DNA from: Streptomyces megasporus
GTDB lineage: Bacteria; Actinomycetota; Actinomycetes; Streptomycetales; Streptomycetaceae
Assembly: GCF_000718985.1 (NCBI RefSeq)
Contig: NZ_JODL01000004.1
Coordinates: forward strand, 62,001-126,000
Reading direction: 5' to 3'
Length of the DNA stretch: 64,000 nt
Below, piece after piece: positions 16,603 through 25,074 of the stretch. The stretch's first letter is position 1. Each line of letters opens with the position of its first letter. The position numbers and the translations under genes are program-made. The notes below the pieces were generated by a model. That model saw nothing but the letters and a program-made list of their open reading frames with translations, was not told the DNA's origin and did no database searches.

Positions 16603-17007
16603 TCAGAAGTCGAACACGGCCCCGGTCCGCCTGGCGAGGTCACAGGCGTTGGGGTACCTCCCCTCCCAGGTGATCCGGCCGTCCCGCCAGGTTCCCGAGG
16701 CCGTGGCGATCACCGGCGCGTGTTCCATGGTGCAGTGCCCCGTGCCGTCGGAGAGCGTTCGGAACTCGCCCTGGGTCCGGTCGAGGGCAGCACAGGCCTC
16801 GTCCGCCCTGGGGTGGGGACCGCCCTGGTCCGGGCAGACCAGCCGCACGCCTCGCGTCCAGGTGCCGTCCGCGTCGGAGACGGTCAGGAAGAGCTCGCCG
16901 TGGGGCCGCGGCGGCTCGGTGGCTCCGACGCGGGCGGCGGACGTCGGGACGAGGGCGAGGAGTGCGGCGACGGCCGCGGCGGCGGTGGCACGGGGGCGCG
17001 GGAACAT
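16603..17007 (-). CDS. Secreted subtilisin-inhibitor-like protein (SSI family)
   Basis: A 134-aa exported protein: signal peptide to about residue 29 (RATAAAAVAALLALVPTSAARVGA), then an SSI domain. SSI proteins are abundant Streptomyces extracellular inhibitors of subtilisin- and trypsin-like proteases. Four Cys fit the two conserved disulfides (RLVCPDQGGPHPRADEACAAL and GHCTMEHAPVIATASGTW...YPNACD). The reactive loop CTMEHAP places Met at P1, favouring subtilisin-like targets, but Glu at P1' is unusual to my knowledge. The ATG at 17007 has GAGGAG; the upstream ATG at 17064 lacks it. Confidence 0.88.
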   Translation of the reverse strand: MFPRPRATAAAAVAALLALVPTSAARVGATEPPRPHGELFLTVSDADGTWTRGVRLVCPDQGGPHPRADEACAALDRTQGEFRTLSDGTGHCTMEHAPVIATASGTWRDGRITWEGRYPNACDLARRTGAVFDF

Positions 17008-17150
17008 GACGGGTCTCCTCGGGGTGCACACGATTCGGGGGCACGATCGCCCGCTCCAGGTCACCGCACCGGCCCGTCACGGGCAAGCGGCCGCACCGGT
17101 GCCGTCCCCCCACCGGGTGACGAAGCTCCCTCCGGTGGGGCCGGGAGCGC

Positions 17151-19037
17151 CTACCGGGTCAGGGCGGCGCGCTCCCGCGCGGCCCGTACGGCGGCGGTGA
17201 GGCCGGCCAGGTCGAAGGCTCCCTGGTAGCGCCGTCCGTTGACGAAGAAGGTCGGGGTTCCGGACACGCCGCCGAGGTCGGCGGACTCCTCGTCCGCGGT
17301 GACGCGGGCCGCGCCGGCGCGCTCGGCGAGGTCGCGGTGGAACCGTTCGGCGTCCAGGCCGAGTTCCTCGGCGTATCCGCTCAGATCGGAGGGGCGCAGC
17401 GCGTCCTGGTGGGCGAACAGCAGGTCGTGCATCTCCCAGAAGCGGCCCTGCGCCGCGGCGGCCTCGGCCGCGACGGCGGCGAGCCGGGCGTGGACGTGGA
17501 CGTCGTCGAGGGGGAAGTGTCGCCAGACGTAGCGGACGTCCCCGTCGCTCGCGAGGAGATCGCGGACGGCGGGCTCGGCCCGCCCGCAGTACGGGCACTC
17601 GAAGTCGCCGTACTCGACGACCGTCACGGGGGCCTCGCGGGGTCCGCGCACGTGGTCGCGGTCCGGGTCGACGGGTACGGCGAGGTCCACGACGCCCTCG
17701 GCCCGGCCGTACAGAGCCCGCAGGCGCATGCGCCGCGGCAGGGCTCCGAGGCCGTGGACGACCAGCCAGGTGAGGACGGACGAGCAGACCACCGCGCCGA
17801 GGACGCCGACCTTCGCCTCCTCCAGCCGGGCGCCGTCGAAGGCGATGGCGGCGATCAGCAGGGACACGGTGAAGCCCACTCCGGAGATGGTGCCGCCCAC
17901 CGCCACCGAGCCCCAGCCGACCGAGGGCAGCAGCCGTCCTCGGCTCAGCCGGGCGCCCAGGGCCGAGGCGCCGAGGATGCCGAGCGGTTTGCCCAGCGTG
18001 TAGCCGAGCAGGACGCCCAGCGTGACGGGCGAGCCGAGCGCCCGCGCCAGTTGCTCGCCACCGACGGTGATGCCGGCGTTGGCGAGGGCGAACAGCGGCA
18101 CGACGAGGTAGCTGCTCCAGGGGTGCCACATCCGCTGCAGCCGGTCGTTCGGGGAGATCGCCGTGGCGAGGCCGTACCGCACGGTCCGCTCCAGTTCCGG
18201 TGTCGGCTGCTCGCGGAAGAGGCGGAACAGCCGGCCGGCGCGTTCCAGGTCGCCGCGCGCCGCCGGGTAGGCGTAGGTCAGCAGTCCCATCGCGAGTCCC
18301 GCGACGACCGGCTCCACCCCGGACTCCAGCAGCGCGAGCCAGAGCGCCACCGCGAGCAGCGCGTACACCCCGCCCCGGCGCACGCCCCGGGCCCGTACCA
18401 GCAGCACCACGCCGAAGGCGCCGAGGGCCGTCAGGAGCGCCGGCACGGTGACGTGGCCGCTGTAGGCGAGGGCGATGACGCCGAGCGCCGCGAAGTCGTC
18501 GACGACGGACACGGTGAGGACGAAGACCCGCAGCCCGGCGGGCATGCGCCTGCCCACCAGGGAGAGCAGGCCGAGCGCGAACGCGGTGTCGGTGGACATG
18601 GCGACGCCCCAGCCGTACGTCGTGCCGTGGCCCGCGTTGACGGCCAGGTAGGCCGCCACGGGCACGACCATCCCTCCGATGCCGGCCAGCAGCGGCAGGG
18701 TGAGCCGTCCGCGCTCGCGCAGCTCGCCCATGTCGAACTCGCGACGCGTCTCGAGGCCGACGACGAGGAAGAACACGGCCATCAGGCCGCTGTTCACCCA
18801 CTCCCGCAGCTCCAGCGACACGCCGTAGGGTCCGGCCCGCACCGACAGGTGCGTCCGCCAGAACTCCTCGTACGCCGAGGGGGCGAGATTGGCCCAGCCC
18901 AGTGCGGCGAGCACCGACGCCACCAGGACGACGGCGCTGCCGGTCTCCGTGCGCAGGAAGTCCCGGAGCGCGGACGTGGTGCCGTCGCCGCGCACGGTCC
19001 GGCCTGGGGAGTTCCGTTCCCCCGCGGGCGGGTTCAC
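17151..19037 (-). CDS. nhaA: NhaA Na+/H+ antiporter fused to a DsbA-like thioredoxin domain
   Basis: A 628-aa two-domain protein. Residues about 25-420 are a complete NhaA antiporter with some 12 hydrophobic segments. The ion-binding Asp pair is seen in VLTVSVVDDFAALGVIAL, and the N-terminal LETRREFDMGEL motif is typical. Residues about 450-625 are a DsbA-type thioredoxin fold with the redox motif CPYC in YGDFECPYCGRAEPAVRDLL and the cis-Pro region SGTPTFFVNGRRY. Such fusions are known in actinobacteria; the thioredoxin part has no established role. The GTG start at 19037 has GAGAGG very close to it, so a GTG 15 codons downstream is possible. Confidence 0.9.
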   Translation of the reverse strand: MNPPAGERNSPGRTVRGDGTTSALRDFLRTETGSAVVLVASVLAALGWANLAPSAYEEFWRTHLSVRAGPYGVSLELREWVNSGLMAVFFLVVGLETRREFDMGELRERGRLTLPLLAGIGGMVVPVAAYLAVNAGHGTTYGWGVAMSTDTAFALGLLSLVGRRMPAGLRVFVLTVSVVDDFAALGVIALAYSGHVTVPALLTALGAFGVVLLVRARGVRRGGVYALLAVALWLALLESGVEPVVAGLAMGLLTYAYPAARGDLERAGRLFRLFREQPTPELERTVRYGLATAISPNDRLQRMWHPWSSYLVVPLFALANAGITVGGEQLARALGSPVTLGVLLGYTLGKPLGILGASALGARLSRGRLLPSVGWGSVAVGGTISGVGFTVSLLIAAIAFDGARLEEAKVGVLGAVVCSSVLTWLVVHGLGALPRRMRLRALYGRAEGVVDLAVPVDPDRDHVRGPREAPVTVVEYGDFECPYCGRAEPAVRDLLASDGDVRYVWRHFPLDDVHVHARLAAVAAEAAAAQGRFWEMHDLLFAHQDALRPSDLSGYAEELGLDAERFHRDLAERAGAARVTADEESADLGGVSGTPTFFVNGRRYQGAFDLAGLTAAVRAARERAALTR

Positions 19038-19083
19038 CCTCTCGATTCTCCCGCCGATCGGCGTTCTCCGCGCGCCGGGCGTG

Positions 19084-19557
19084 TCAGCGGAAAGCCGTCG
19101 TCCCGCGCTCAGCTCCGCTCACGGCCGCCGTGGTGTCGTTCCCGGCGATTTCGGCGATCTCGGCGATCTCGGCGATCAGGGCCTCGATCCGCCGGCGGAT
19201 CTCGTCGCGGATCGGGCGGACGGCCTCGACGCCCTTGCCCGCGGGGTCGTCCAGTTGCCAGTCGAGGTACGTCTTGCCGGGGAAGACCGGGCAGGCGTCC
19301 CCGCAGCCCATGGTGACGACGTAGTCGGACGCCTGGACGTCCTCGGTGGTGAGCACCGTGGGCCTGGCGTCGGCGATGTCGACGCCGACCTCGGCCATGG
19401 CCTCGACGGCGGCGGGGTTGACCCGGTCGGCGGGCAGCGAGCCGGCGGAGCGCACCTCGATCCGGTCGCCGGCGAGGTGGTTCAGGAATCCGGCGGCCAT
19501 CTGGGAGCGGCCGGCGTTGTGGACGCAGACGAACAGCACGGACGGCTTGTCGGACAT
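19084..19557 (-). CDS. arsC: Arsenate reductase ArsC (low-molecular-weight phosphatase type)
   Basis: A 157-aa protein reducing arsenate to arsenite in the cytoplasm for export. The LMW-PTP-like loop is VLFVCVHNAGRSQMAAGFL (Cys at residue 11), followed by the second redox region VTMGCGDACPVFPGKTYLDWQL with the Cys pair. The sequence DWQLDDPAGKGVEAVRPIRDEIRRRIEALIAEI is typical of actinobacterial ArsC. The tail contains a 9-bp DNA repeat (19144-19179) giving IAEIAEIAEIAG. The ATG has AGAGGTCC upstream. It is divergent from arsR1-acr3. Confidence 0.93.
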   Translation of the reverse strand: MSDKPSVLFVCVHNAGRSQMAAGFLNHLAGDRIEVRSAGSLPADRVNPAAVEAMAEVGVDIADARPTVLTTEDVQASDYVVTMGCGDACPVFPGKTYLDWQLDDPAGKGVEAVRPIRDEIRRRIEALIAEIAEIAEIAGNDTTAAVSGAERGTTAFR

Positions 19558-19592
19558 CGGTGGACCTCTCGTCTCCGCGGTGGGCCGGCCGG

Positions 19593-19618
19593 CATCGGCT
19601 CGGCCGATGTGACAGTAT
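19593..19618 (+). promoter_or_regulatory. arsR1 promoter with overlapping palindrome
   Basis: CAGTAT at 19613-19618 ends exactly six bases before the arsR1 ATG at 19625, the spacing of a leaderless transcript. The palindrome CATCGGC-TCG-GCCGATG (19593-19609) covers the spacer and -35 area and lies between divergent arsC and arsR1, so it is a good operator candidate. A second inverted repeat GTCAGT-CGAC-ACTGAC (19633-19648) lies just inside the coding region. Confidence 0.5.
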
Positions 19619-19624
19619 CAGCGC

Positions 19625-19939
19625 ATGCTGATGTCAGTCGACACTGACCTGATTAGGGTTCTCTCCGATCCGCTCAGGATGAGGATCGTGACCCTGCTCG
19701 CCACCGAGACGCTGTGCACCACCCATCTGGTGGACGAGACCGGGGCGAAGCAGACCAACCTCTCCAACCACCTGCGGGTGCTGCGGGAGGCCGGGGTCGT
19801 GGAGACCGAGCCGTGCGGCCGGTACACCTACTACCGGCTGCGCCCGGACGTCATCGAGCACCTGGGCCGCTCCCTCCTGGAGTTGGCCCGCACCGCCCGC
19901 ACCACCCGCGCCGCCGAGACCAAGAGGGCCTGCCCGTGA
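19625..19939 (+). CDS. arsR: ArsR/SmtB-family regulator (arsR1)
   Basis: A 104-aa winged-helix repressor expected to release DNA on binding arsenite or antimonite. The helix-turn-helix is THLVDETGAKQTNLSNHLRVLREAGVV (residues 33-59) and the wing ends CGRYTYYRL. The canonical ELCVCDL metal motif is replaced by ETLCTTHL, leaving one Cys there; further Cys at EPCGRY and in the tail KRACP could complete a site, as in atypical ArsRs. No ribosome binding site precedes the ATG, which fits leaderless translation. Its last bases overlap the GTG of the arsenite exporter. Confidence 0.88.
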   Translation: MLMSVDTDLIRVLSDPLRMRIVTLLATETLCTTHLVDETGAKQTNLSNHLRVLREAGVVETEPCGRYTYYRLRPDVIEHLGRSLLELARTARTTRAAETKRACP

Positions 19940-21072
19940 CCACCGCCGAAGAGACCACGCCGGAGAAGGCGCACAGAGCGGCGGATGCCGACGCCGCCGG
20001 GATCGTCGCCAGGCTCTCCACCCTCGACCGGTTTCTGGCGGTGTGGATTCTGCTGGCCATGGCCGCCGGCCTGGGCCTGGGCCGGCTGATCCCCGGTCTG
20101 AACGACGTCCTGAGCAGGATCGAGGTCGGCGGGATCTCCCTGCCGATCGCGCTGGGCCTGCTGGTCATGATGTACCCGGTGTTGGCGAAGGTCCGCTACG
20201 ACCGCCTCGACGCGGTCACCGGCGACCGGAGGTTGATGGTCTCCTCGCTGGTGGTCAACTGGCTGATCGGGCCGGCGGTGATGTTCGCCCTGGCCTGGAT
20301 CTTCCTGCCCGACCTGCCCGAGTACCGCACCGGGTTGATCATCGTCGGGCTGGCCCGCTGCATCGCCATGGTGATCATCTGGAACGACCTGGCCTGCGGC
20401 GACCGCGAGGCCGCCGCCGTCCTCGTCGCCCTCAACAGCCTCTTCCAGGTCCTCGCGTTCGGCCTGCTCGGCTGGTTCTACCTCGACCTGCTCCCCGGCT
20501 GGCTGGGCCTGGGCGACGGCGAACGGCTGGACATCTCCATGGGAGAGATCGCCCTCAACGTGGTGATCTTCCTCGGCATCCCGCTGCTCGCCGGTTTCCT
20601 CACCCGCCGCCTCGGCGAGCGGCGCATGGGCCGCGCGGCGTACGAGGAGCGCTTCCTGCCGCGCATCGGCCCCTGGGCACTGTACGGGCTGCTGTTCACC
20701 ATCGTGATCCTCTTCGCCCTCCAGGGGAGGACGATCACCTCCCAGCCGCTGGACGTGGCCCGGATCGCGCTGCCGCTGCTGATCTACTTCACGGTGATGT
20801 TCTTCGGCACCTTCGCCCTGGGCAAGGCCATCGGCCTGGCCTACGACCGCACCACCACCCTGGCGTTCACCGCCGCGGGCAACAACTTCGAGCTGGCCAT
20901 CGCGGTCGCGATCGCCACCTTCGGCGTCACTTCCGGCCAGGCGCTGGCCGGTGTCGTCGGCCCGCTCATCGAGGTCCCCATCCTCATCGCCCTGGTGTAC
21001 GTCGCCCTGGCCTGGCGCAAGAGGTTCACGGCCGCGCGGCCGACGCCCGCCGCGCCGGACAGGCGGAGCTGA
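19936..21072 (+). CDS. acr3: Arsenite efflux permease, ACR3 type
   Basis: A 378-aa membrane protein of the ACR3 family, which exports arsenite driven by the proton gradient. About ten hydrophobic segments are visible. The key Cys lies in GLARCIAMVIIWNDLACGD (a hallmark ACR3 stretch), and the second signature is LAFTAAGNNFELAIAVAIATFG. The GTG at 19936 overlaps the arsR1 stop (GTGA), with AAGAGGG upstream, so the pair is translationally coupled. Streptomyces arsenic operons often carry this gene under the name arsB although it is not homologous to E. coli ArsB. Confidence 0.95.
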   Translation: MTTAEETTPEKAHRAADADAAGIVARLSTLDRFLAVWILLAMAAGLGLGRLIPGLNDVLSRIEVGGISLPIALGLLVMMYPVLAKVRYDRLDAVTGDRRLMVSSLVVNWLIGPAVMFALAWIFLPDLPEYRTGLIIVGLARCIAMVIIWNDLACGDREAAAVLVALNSLFQVLAFGLLGWFYLDLLPGWLGLGDGERLDISMGEIALNVVIFLGIPLLAGFLTRRLGERRMGRAAYEERFLPRIGPWALYGLLFTIVILFALQGRTITSQPLDVARIALPLLIYFTVMFFGTFALGKAIGLAYDRTTTLAFTAAGNNFELAIAVAIATFGVTSGQALAGVVGPLIEVPILIALVYVALAWRKRFTAARPTPAAPDRRS

Positions 21073-21076
21073 CGCC

Positions 21077-21454
21077 TCACTTCCGGGCGGCGGCGGTGGT
21101 CAGCAGCCGCCCCATGGCGGCGAGCACCGACGGCTCGACGCGGTAGTACACCCAGGTGCCGCGCCGCTCGGAGGTGAGCAGTCCGGCCTCCTTGAGCTTC
21201 TTCAGGTGGTGGCTGACGGTGGGCTGGGAGACGCCCACGTCGGAGATGTCGCACACGCACGCCTCGCCGCCCTTGTGGGAGGCGACCAGCGAGAACAGCC
21301 GCAGGCGCACCGGGTCGCCGAGCGCCTTGAACATCCGTGCGGCCGTCTCGGCCTCCTCGGCCGTCAACGGACGCTCGTCCAGCGGCGGGCAGCAGGGGAC
21401 CACGCTCTCGGGACCGGGCGCGGACGCCGCCGACACCGTCTCTGACTTCGACAT
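21077..21454 (-). CDS. arsR: ArsR-family arsenic repressor with canonical Cys motif (arsR2)
   Basis: A 125-aa repressor with the classical metal site GEACVCDISDVGVSQPTVSHHLKKLKEAGL, in which the CVC pair on the recognition side binds arsenite. An extra N-terminal CC occurs in ESVVPCCPPL. The gene lies convergent with acr3, 4 bp away, and divergent from arsO. The ATG has no ribosome binding site; instead a -35/-10 pair places the transcription start exactly on the ATG. Having two different ArsR proteins in one island suggests separate control of exporter and oxidoreductase. Confidence 0.92.
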   Translation of the reverse strand: MSKSETVSAASAPGPESVVPCCPPLDERPLTAEEAETAARMFKALGDPVRLRLFSLVASHKGGEACVCDISDVGVSQPTVSHHLKKLKEAGLLTSERRGTWVYYRVEPSVLAAMGRLLTTAAARK

Positions 21455-21457
21455 GAA

Positions 21458-21489
21458 TCAATATTGACACCCGTCGAAGCCAGTGACAA
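21458..21489 (-). promoter_or_regulatory. Leaderless arsR2 promoter with operator on the -10 box
   Basis: On the minus strand TTGTCA (21484-21489), a 17-bp spacer and CAATAT (21461-21466) are followed by six bases and then the A of the arsR2 ATG as +1. The perfect palindrome TCAATATTGA (21458-21467) covers the -10, the classic position for ArsR repression. Confidence 0.65.
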
Positions 21490-21688
21490 GGTGGGCTACA
21501 TCGACGGCCATCGAAGCAATGGCTTCCGTGACCATCCATGTCCGTGTGCGCCTCCGCTCACCGCGCCCCACGAGCACCCGTCTCGTCGTGGACGCTCACA
21601 GCCGCCGACGCCACCGCCGAGCCCACGGCGGCACGGCAGGGGAGCCCCGCGAGAACCGGCACACGAGAACACGAGAAGAGGAACGACC

Positions 21689-23050
21689 ATGAGCGAACAG
21701 CCACTCCCGGTGGTCGTGATCGGAGCCGGTCCCGTCGGTCTGGCCGCCGCCGCGCACCTGATCGAACGGGGGCTTGAGCCCTTGGTCCTGGAAGCCGGAC
21801 CATCGGCCGCCACGGCCGTCCGCGCCTGGGGACACGTACGGCTGTTCTCCCCCTGGGGCGAGGTGATCGACCCGGCCGCCGAGAAGCTCCTGGCCCCCAC
21901 CGGCTGGACCCGGCCCGACCCGACCGCCTGTCCCTCCGGCGCCGACTGGGCCGAGCACTACCTGAAGCCGCTGGCCGACGCCCTCGGCGGTCGCGTCCGC
22001 TACGGCGCCACCGTCACCGGCGTCGCCCGGGCGGGACGCGACCGCGTCGTCGACGCCGACCGCGAGACCCGGCCGTTCGTCGTGCACGTCATCCACGCCG
22101 ACGGACGCGAGGAGCGGATCCTGGCCCGCGCGGTGCTCGACGCCTCCGGCACCTGGGCCACCCCGAATCCGGCCGGCGGCAACGGTCTGCCCGCCCTCGG
22201 CGAGCGCGCGGCGGCCGACCGCATCACCTACCGCGTCCCCGACCTGACCGACCCGGCCGTCCGCGCCCGGTACGCGGGCCGGCGCACCGCCGTGCTCGGC
22301 TCCGGCGCCTCCGCCTTCACCGCCCTGGCGGCCCTCGCCGACCTGGCCCGCTCCGACGACGGCACCGGCACGCACGCGCTGTGGATCCTGCGGCGCGGCA
22401 TCACCGACGCCACGTTCGGGGGCGGAGAGGCCGACCAACTCCCCGCCCGTGGGGCCCTCGGGCTCGCCGCCAAGGCCGCCGTGGAGGCCGGGCACGCGAG
22501 CGCAGTCACCGGGTTCCGCACCGCCGCCGTCGAACGCGACGCCGCCGGGCGCCTGGTGTTGGTCGCCGAGGACGGCCGCCGCACCGAGCCGGTGGACGAG
22601 GTCGTCGCGCTCACCGGCTTCCGGCCCGATCTGTCGTTCCTCTCCGAGATCCGCCTGAACCTGGACGAGCGCCTCCAGGCGCCGGTGGCGCTGGCGCCGC
22701 TGATCGACCCCAACGTCCACTCCTGTGGCACCGTCCACCCGCACGGCCACCGCGAGCTGTCCCACCCCGAGACCGGGATCCACCTGGTGGGCATGAAGTC
22801 CTACGGCCGCGCGCCGACCTTCCTGGCCATGACGGGGTACGAACAGGTCCGTTCCGTCGCCGCCGCCCTGGCCGGAGACCTGGAGGCCGCCGAGCGGGTC
22901 GAGTTGACCCTGCCCGAGACCGGGGTGTGCGGCGGCAGTGGGCTGTTCGACCGGCCCGAGGCGGCCGAGGACGACTGCGGCTGCTGCGCCGCCCCGACCG
23001 TCCTTTGGATCGACGCCCGGCCCGGAACCACCCCCTCCGACGACCGCTGA
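21689..23050 (+). CDS. arsO: ArsO-like flavin-dependent monooxygenase/oxidoreductase
   Basis: A 453-aa FAD/NAD(P)-binding protein. The N-terminal dinucleotide motif is VVVIGAGPVGLAAAAHLIERGLEPLVLEAG and the second Rossmann motif is RRTAVLGSGASAFTALAALADL (about 195-216). The family is found in Streptomyces arsenic operons (arsO); its exact reaction is unsettled. The C-terminus ends in a Cys-rich tail (EDDCGCCAAPTVLW) that could bind arsenic. The ATG at 21689 has AAGAGGAAC; 225 bp of open frame upstream lie in the promoter region. It is divergent from arsR2, the likely regulator. Confidence 0.82.
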   Translation: MSEQPLPVVVIGAGPVGLAAAAHLIERGLEPLVLEAGPSAATAVRAWGHVRLFSPWGEVIDPAAEKLLAPTGWTRPDPTACPSGADWAEHYLKPLADALGGRVRYGATVTGVARAGRDRVVDADRETRPFVVHVIHADGREERILARAVLDASGTWATPNPAGGNGLPALGERAAADRITYRVPDLTDPAVRARYAGRRTAVLGSGASAFTALAALADLARSDDGTGTHALWILRRGITDATFGGGEADQLPARGALGLAAKAAVEAGHASAVTGFRTAAVERDAAGRLVLVAEDGRRTEPVDEVVALTGFRPDLSFLSEIRLNLDERLQAPVALAPLIDPNVHSCGTVHPHGHRELSHPETGIHLVGMKSYGRAPTFLAMTGYEQVRSVAAALAGDLEAAERVELTLPETGVCGGSGLFDRPEAAEDDCGCCAAPTVLWIDARPGTTPSDDR

Positions 23051-23179
23051 GCGTCCGTGCCCGTCCCCGCGCCGTCGTGGACGGGCACGGCCCGGCTCCG
23101 GAAAATCACCGCTCCGCCCGATACGGTTCCCCGCTCGCGGGAACCGTCGATGACAACAGTCGTCGACGGAGGAATCGGC

Positions 23180-24886
23180 GTGGTCCAGGATGCGGCAGGC
23201 GGCGAGGGGCGGCGGTGGGCGGCGGAACCGACGTTCTGGCGGGAGGTGTTCGACCAGTTGGGGGCCGGTCTGGCCGTGGTGGACTCCTCCGGCCTGATCG
23301 TCGCGGTCAACCCCGCCGCCGAGGAACTGTTGGACCGCACCGCGGCGGCGATGGTGGGAGAGGACTTCCACACCCTGCTGCACCGCCGCGCCGACGGCAC
23401 GACGGCACCCCGCGAGCGGTGCCCACTGCTCGCGGCACTCGCCCGCGGTGCCCCGGCCCACGGTGAGGGAGACGGCTTCCTGCGCGGCGACGGACGCCTG
23501 GTCCCGGTCTCCTGGTCCGGCGCTCCCCTGCGCGGGGACGGCCGTGCGGTGGGCATGACCGTGCTGTTCACCCGCGCCGGCGTCGGCCGGGAGACCTCCG
23601 AGGACCGGGCGGCGCACGCGACCGCGCTGGAGGACCTCACCGGCAGGATGGCCCTGGTGGCGGAGGTCACCGCGCTTCTGGCCCAGACCCTCGACACCGA
23701 CGAGGCCCTCGACCGGCTGGGCCGCTTCCTGGTGCCCCGGACGGCGGACTGGGCCGCCGTCGACCTGCGCGTCGAAGGCGAGGTGCGCAGGGTCGCGGTG
23801 ATCGGCCCCAAAGGCCGGGACACCGAGCGGGAGGCGTGGCAGGGTACCCTTCCGGCGGCGGTCGAGCGTTCCCGTTCCCCCCTGGTACGGGTCCTGCATG
23901 GAGGCGAGCCCGTCCTGTTGGGTCCCGGTGAGATCGCCGCACCGCCCGACTCCCCGCTGGCCGCCGTCCAGGCGGGTTTTCTCCGGTCGCTGGGAGCGGC
24001 CTCCGTCGTCATCGTGCCCTTGGGGACCGCCCGGCGGGTCACGGGGGCCCTCACCCTGGTCCGTACCGGCGCCACCCCGCCGTTCGACGCCGCCGACCTG
24101 GCGTTGGCCGGCGACATCGGCCGCCGCGCCGGCATGGTCATCGACAACGCCCGCCTCTTCGGTCGTCAACGCGAGATCGCCGAGGCCATGCAGCGCAATC
24201 TGCTCGCTTCCCTGCCCCGGCCCGGCCCGCTGCGCCTGACCGCCCGCTACCAGCCCGCGCCCGTCGGTTCCCAGGTCGGCGGCGACTGGTACGACGCCTT
24301 CCTCCTGCGCGACGGCGCCACCGCGCTGGTCATCGGCGACGTCGTCGGCCACGACCTGACCGCAGCGGCGGGCATGGCCCAGCTCCACGGCATGCTGCGC
24401 GTCCTGGCCTGGGACCGCACCGGGCCGCCCAGCGCCGTCGTCGACCGCCTCGACGACGCCATCCCCGCCATCACCGACGTCCCCATGGCCACCCTCGTAC
24501 TGGCCCGCGTCGAGGGGGCCGAGAACGGTCCCTGGCAGCTTCGGTGGACCAGCGCCGGCCACCCACCGCCCCTCCTGGTCACCCCCGACGGGCACGCCGA
24601 GCACCTCGAACAGGGGCAGGGCCTCCTCCTGGGCACCCGCCTGGGCGACGGCGGCCGTCCCGACGCCACCACTCCCCTGCCGCCCGGTGCCACCCTCCTG
24701 CTCTACACCGACGGCCTGGTCGAGGTCCCCGGCACCGATCTGGGCGCCGGCATGGAACGTCTCCGTCGCCACGCCGCCGCGCTCGCCCGCCACCCGCTGG
24801 ACGAGTTCTGCGATCAGGTCCTGGCCCGCATGTCCTCCGACAGCACCGACGACATCGCCCTCCTCGCCCTGCGCATCCCCCACTGA
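23180..24886 (+). CDS. PAS-GAF-PP2C (SpoIIE-type) serine phosphatase
   Basis: A 568-aa regulatory phosphatase. A PAS domain lies near the N-terminus (REVFDQLGAGLAVVDSSGLIVAVNPAAEELL), a GAF domain in the middle (LDTDEALDRLGRFLVPRTADWAAVDL...ADLALAGDIGRRAGMVIDNARL), and a SpoIIE/PP2C domain at the end (QVGGDWYDAFLLRDG, VIGDVVGHDLTAAAGMAQL, TLLLYTDGLVE, DDIALLALR). The metal-binding Asp residues of GDWYD, GDVVGHD, TDGL and DDIA are present. It probably dephosphorylates an anti-anti-sigma factor. GGAGGA at 23168-23173 favours the GTG at 23180; the ATG at 23150 lacks a site. Confidence 0.88.
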   Translation: MVQDAAGGEGRRWAAEPTFWREVFDQLGAGLAVVDSSGLIVAVNPAAEELLDRTAAAMVGEDFHTLLHRRADGTTAPRERCPLLAALARGAPAHGEGDGFLRGDGRLVPVSWSGAPLRGDGRAVGMTVLFTRAGVGRETSEDRAAHATALEDLTGRMALVAEVTALLAQTLDTDEALDRLGRFLVPRTADWAAVDLRVEGEVRRVAVIGPKGRDTEREAWQGTLPAAVERSRSPLVRVLHGGEPVLLGPGEIAAPPDSPLAAVQAGFLRSLGAASVVIVPLGTARRVTGALTLVRTGATPPFDAADLALAGDIGRRAGMVIDNARLFGRQREIAEAMQRNLLASLPRPGPLRLTARYQPAPVGSQVGGDWYDAFLLRDGATALVIGDVVGHDLTAAAGMAQLHGMLRVLAWDRTGPPSAVVDRLDDAIPAITDVPMATLVLARVEGAENGPWQLRWTSAGHPPPLLVTPDGHAEHLEQGQGLLLGTRLGDGGRPDATTPLPPGATLLLYTDGLVEVPGTDLGAGMERLRRHAAALARHPLDEFCDQVLARMSSDSTDDIALLALRIPH

Positions 24887-25074
24887 GCCTCCACTGAGCC
24901 CCCGCGGGGGCGACTCTCGGGGCGTCCGGTCGCGGACCCGCGACACGGCAGGGGCGGAGTAGCCTGGAAGGACCGGGAGTACTTCGCGCACCCGCCACCT
25001 TGCGGGTGTCGTTCCCGGCGAGTGACGACACCGGGCGTTCGGAGAGAAACCGAGCCCGGAGGCGGGTCCGCGCC

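Noticed and set aside
19084..23050. Arsenic island as part of a transposon
   Set aside because: No transposase, integrase, terminal repeats or composition break is seen at its borders; transfer cannot be shown from this window.
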